A DNA stretch of 64,000 bases from Glandiceps talaboti (lineage: Eukaryota > Hemichordata > Enteropneusta > Spengelidae), in NCBI RefSeq assembly GCF_964340395.1, contig NC_135560.1, positions 987,501-1,051,500 on the forward strand, written 5' to 3'. A program made the position numbers and the translations under genes. Numbering within the stretch: position 1 is the stretch's first letter; the number at the start of each line of letters is the position of its first letter. Positions 63,394 through 64,000 of this stretch are shown piece after piece. The notes beneath the pieces were generated by a model, which did no database searches, was not told the DNA's origin, and was given only the letters and a program-made list of their open reading frames with translations.

Positions 63394-64000
63394 TAAAATG
63401 GTAAGACTTTACTCATATTTTGATGTAAACCTTCATGCCTTTCCCTTATCTGTAGTCACTTTTATGAAATCATACTCCAGAGAGAGAAACTAGGTCATTT
63501 TAGATGACACAGTACAGTCTGCATAACGTGTTCATCTACTTAACTTACAAATGTCTTCATTTACTTTTACACCTCACCAAACTCTCACTGATTGCAAAGC
63601 ATGGTGACCAATAAGTAACTTATTTCTCGGGGTTGCCATATTCTAAACCACCTACCCTATTTTCTGAAGTCATGTTGTTATCAGAAACAAATGTTTTTTT
63701 TAAATATTTGCCTTAAAAGATCGTTCATTTTTGAGTATTTATACAGTGAAAAATGCATTGGGATCGAGCAATTTATCGAAAATTCCCACTGTTCCAGCTA
63801 TTTGTACATGCTGATTTTCCATGTACAGCGGGTTAGCAATTGTGTTTGTCTGTTTGTGAACGATTTCCATTTCATTACTCCAGTGTTTAGATTTCCGAGA
63901 ACAACTGCCATGAGTATGGAATGATAACTTTGTCAATGTATTGCATCATGGAGCTGTGGTTCGACCGAAGAATTTGCAACACCACCCCTGAGTCGGATAC
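63394..64000. other. Unassigned intron sequence at the window edge
   Basis: No exon, RNA gene or repeat family is recognised. The upstream UBA6 exon is not visible here. Confidence 0.4.

Overview
This is a eukaryotic window, very probably from a marine invertebrate animal. It is one long stretch of a single minus-strand gene, UBA6, which encodes the dual-specificity E1 enzyme that activates ubiquitin and FAT10-like modifiers. Eleven internal exons can be placed between positions 56713 and 1192. All have consensus GT/AG borders, all exon phases match, and together they give about 390 residues of uninterrupted protein. They cover the first catalytic-cysteine half-domain, the rest of the inactive adenylation domain and most of the N-terminal half of the active adenylation domain. 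The 5' exons lie above position 64000. The 3' exons, with the catalytic cysteine and the ubiquitin-fold domain, lie below position 1. Coding sequence is only about 1.2 kb (roughly 2 percent) of the window.

Most of the remainder is intronic tandem repeat. Eight of the ten complete introns hold one or two minisatellites, ten arrays in all, with units of about 23 to 58 bp. By my estimate these occupy about 39 kb, or 60 percent of the window. From high to low coordinates they are: a 39/33-bp unit (52928-56513), 28 bp (47351-52635), 31 bp (33208-47014), 25/29/30 bp (25471-26620), 41 bp (24169-25160), 58 bp (22936-23833), 27 bp (12601-21234), 23 bp (9198-12600), 26 bp (2962-3326) and 33 bp (1496-2770). 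The 23- and 27-bp arrays look like one array grading into another. The others share no obvious sequence. In two introns the array begins exactly at the 5' splice site, so the donor is copied again and again. In one of these the copied unit also carries the last bases of the exon. I recall similar exon/intron-junction minisatellites ('mirages') being reported from amphioxus Adh introns. That memory is unverified, but it makes a cephalochordate my preferred host guess.

The arrays are interspersed with non-autonomous DNA transposons. These are two elements with CAGGG-type ends and 5-bp target duplications, a piggyBac-like element with TTAA flanks (plus an older copy interrupted by another element), a family with TAGTCCCC ends and internal 151-bp repeats (two copies), a 2.8-kb TTAA-flanked element in intron 4, and nested inverted-repeat elements at 60.4-62.0 kb. 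None has a recognisable transposase. I found no rRNA, tRNA, CRISPR, prokaryotic operon or second protein-coding gene. The long open frames inside arrays follow from unit lengths divisible by three and are not believable genes.
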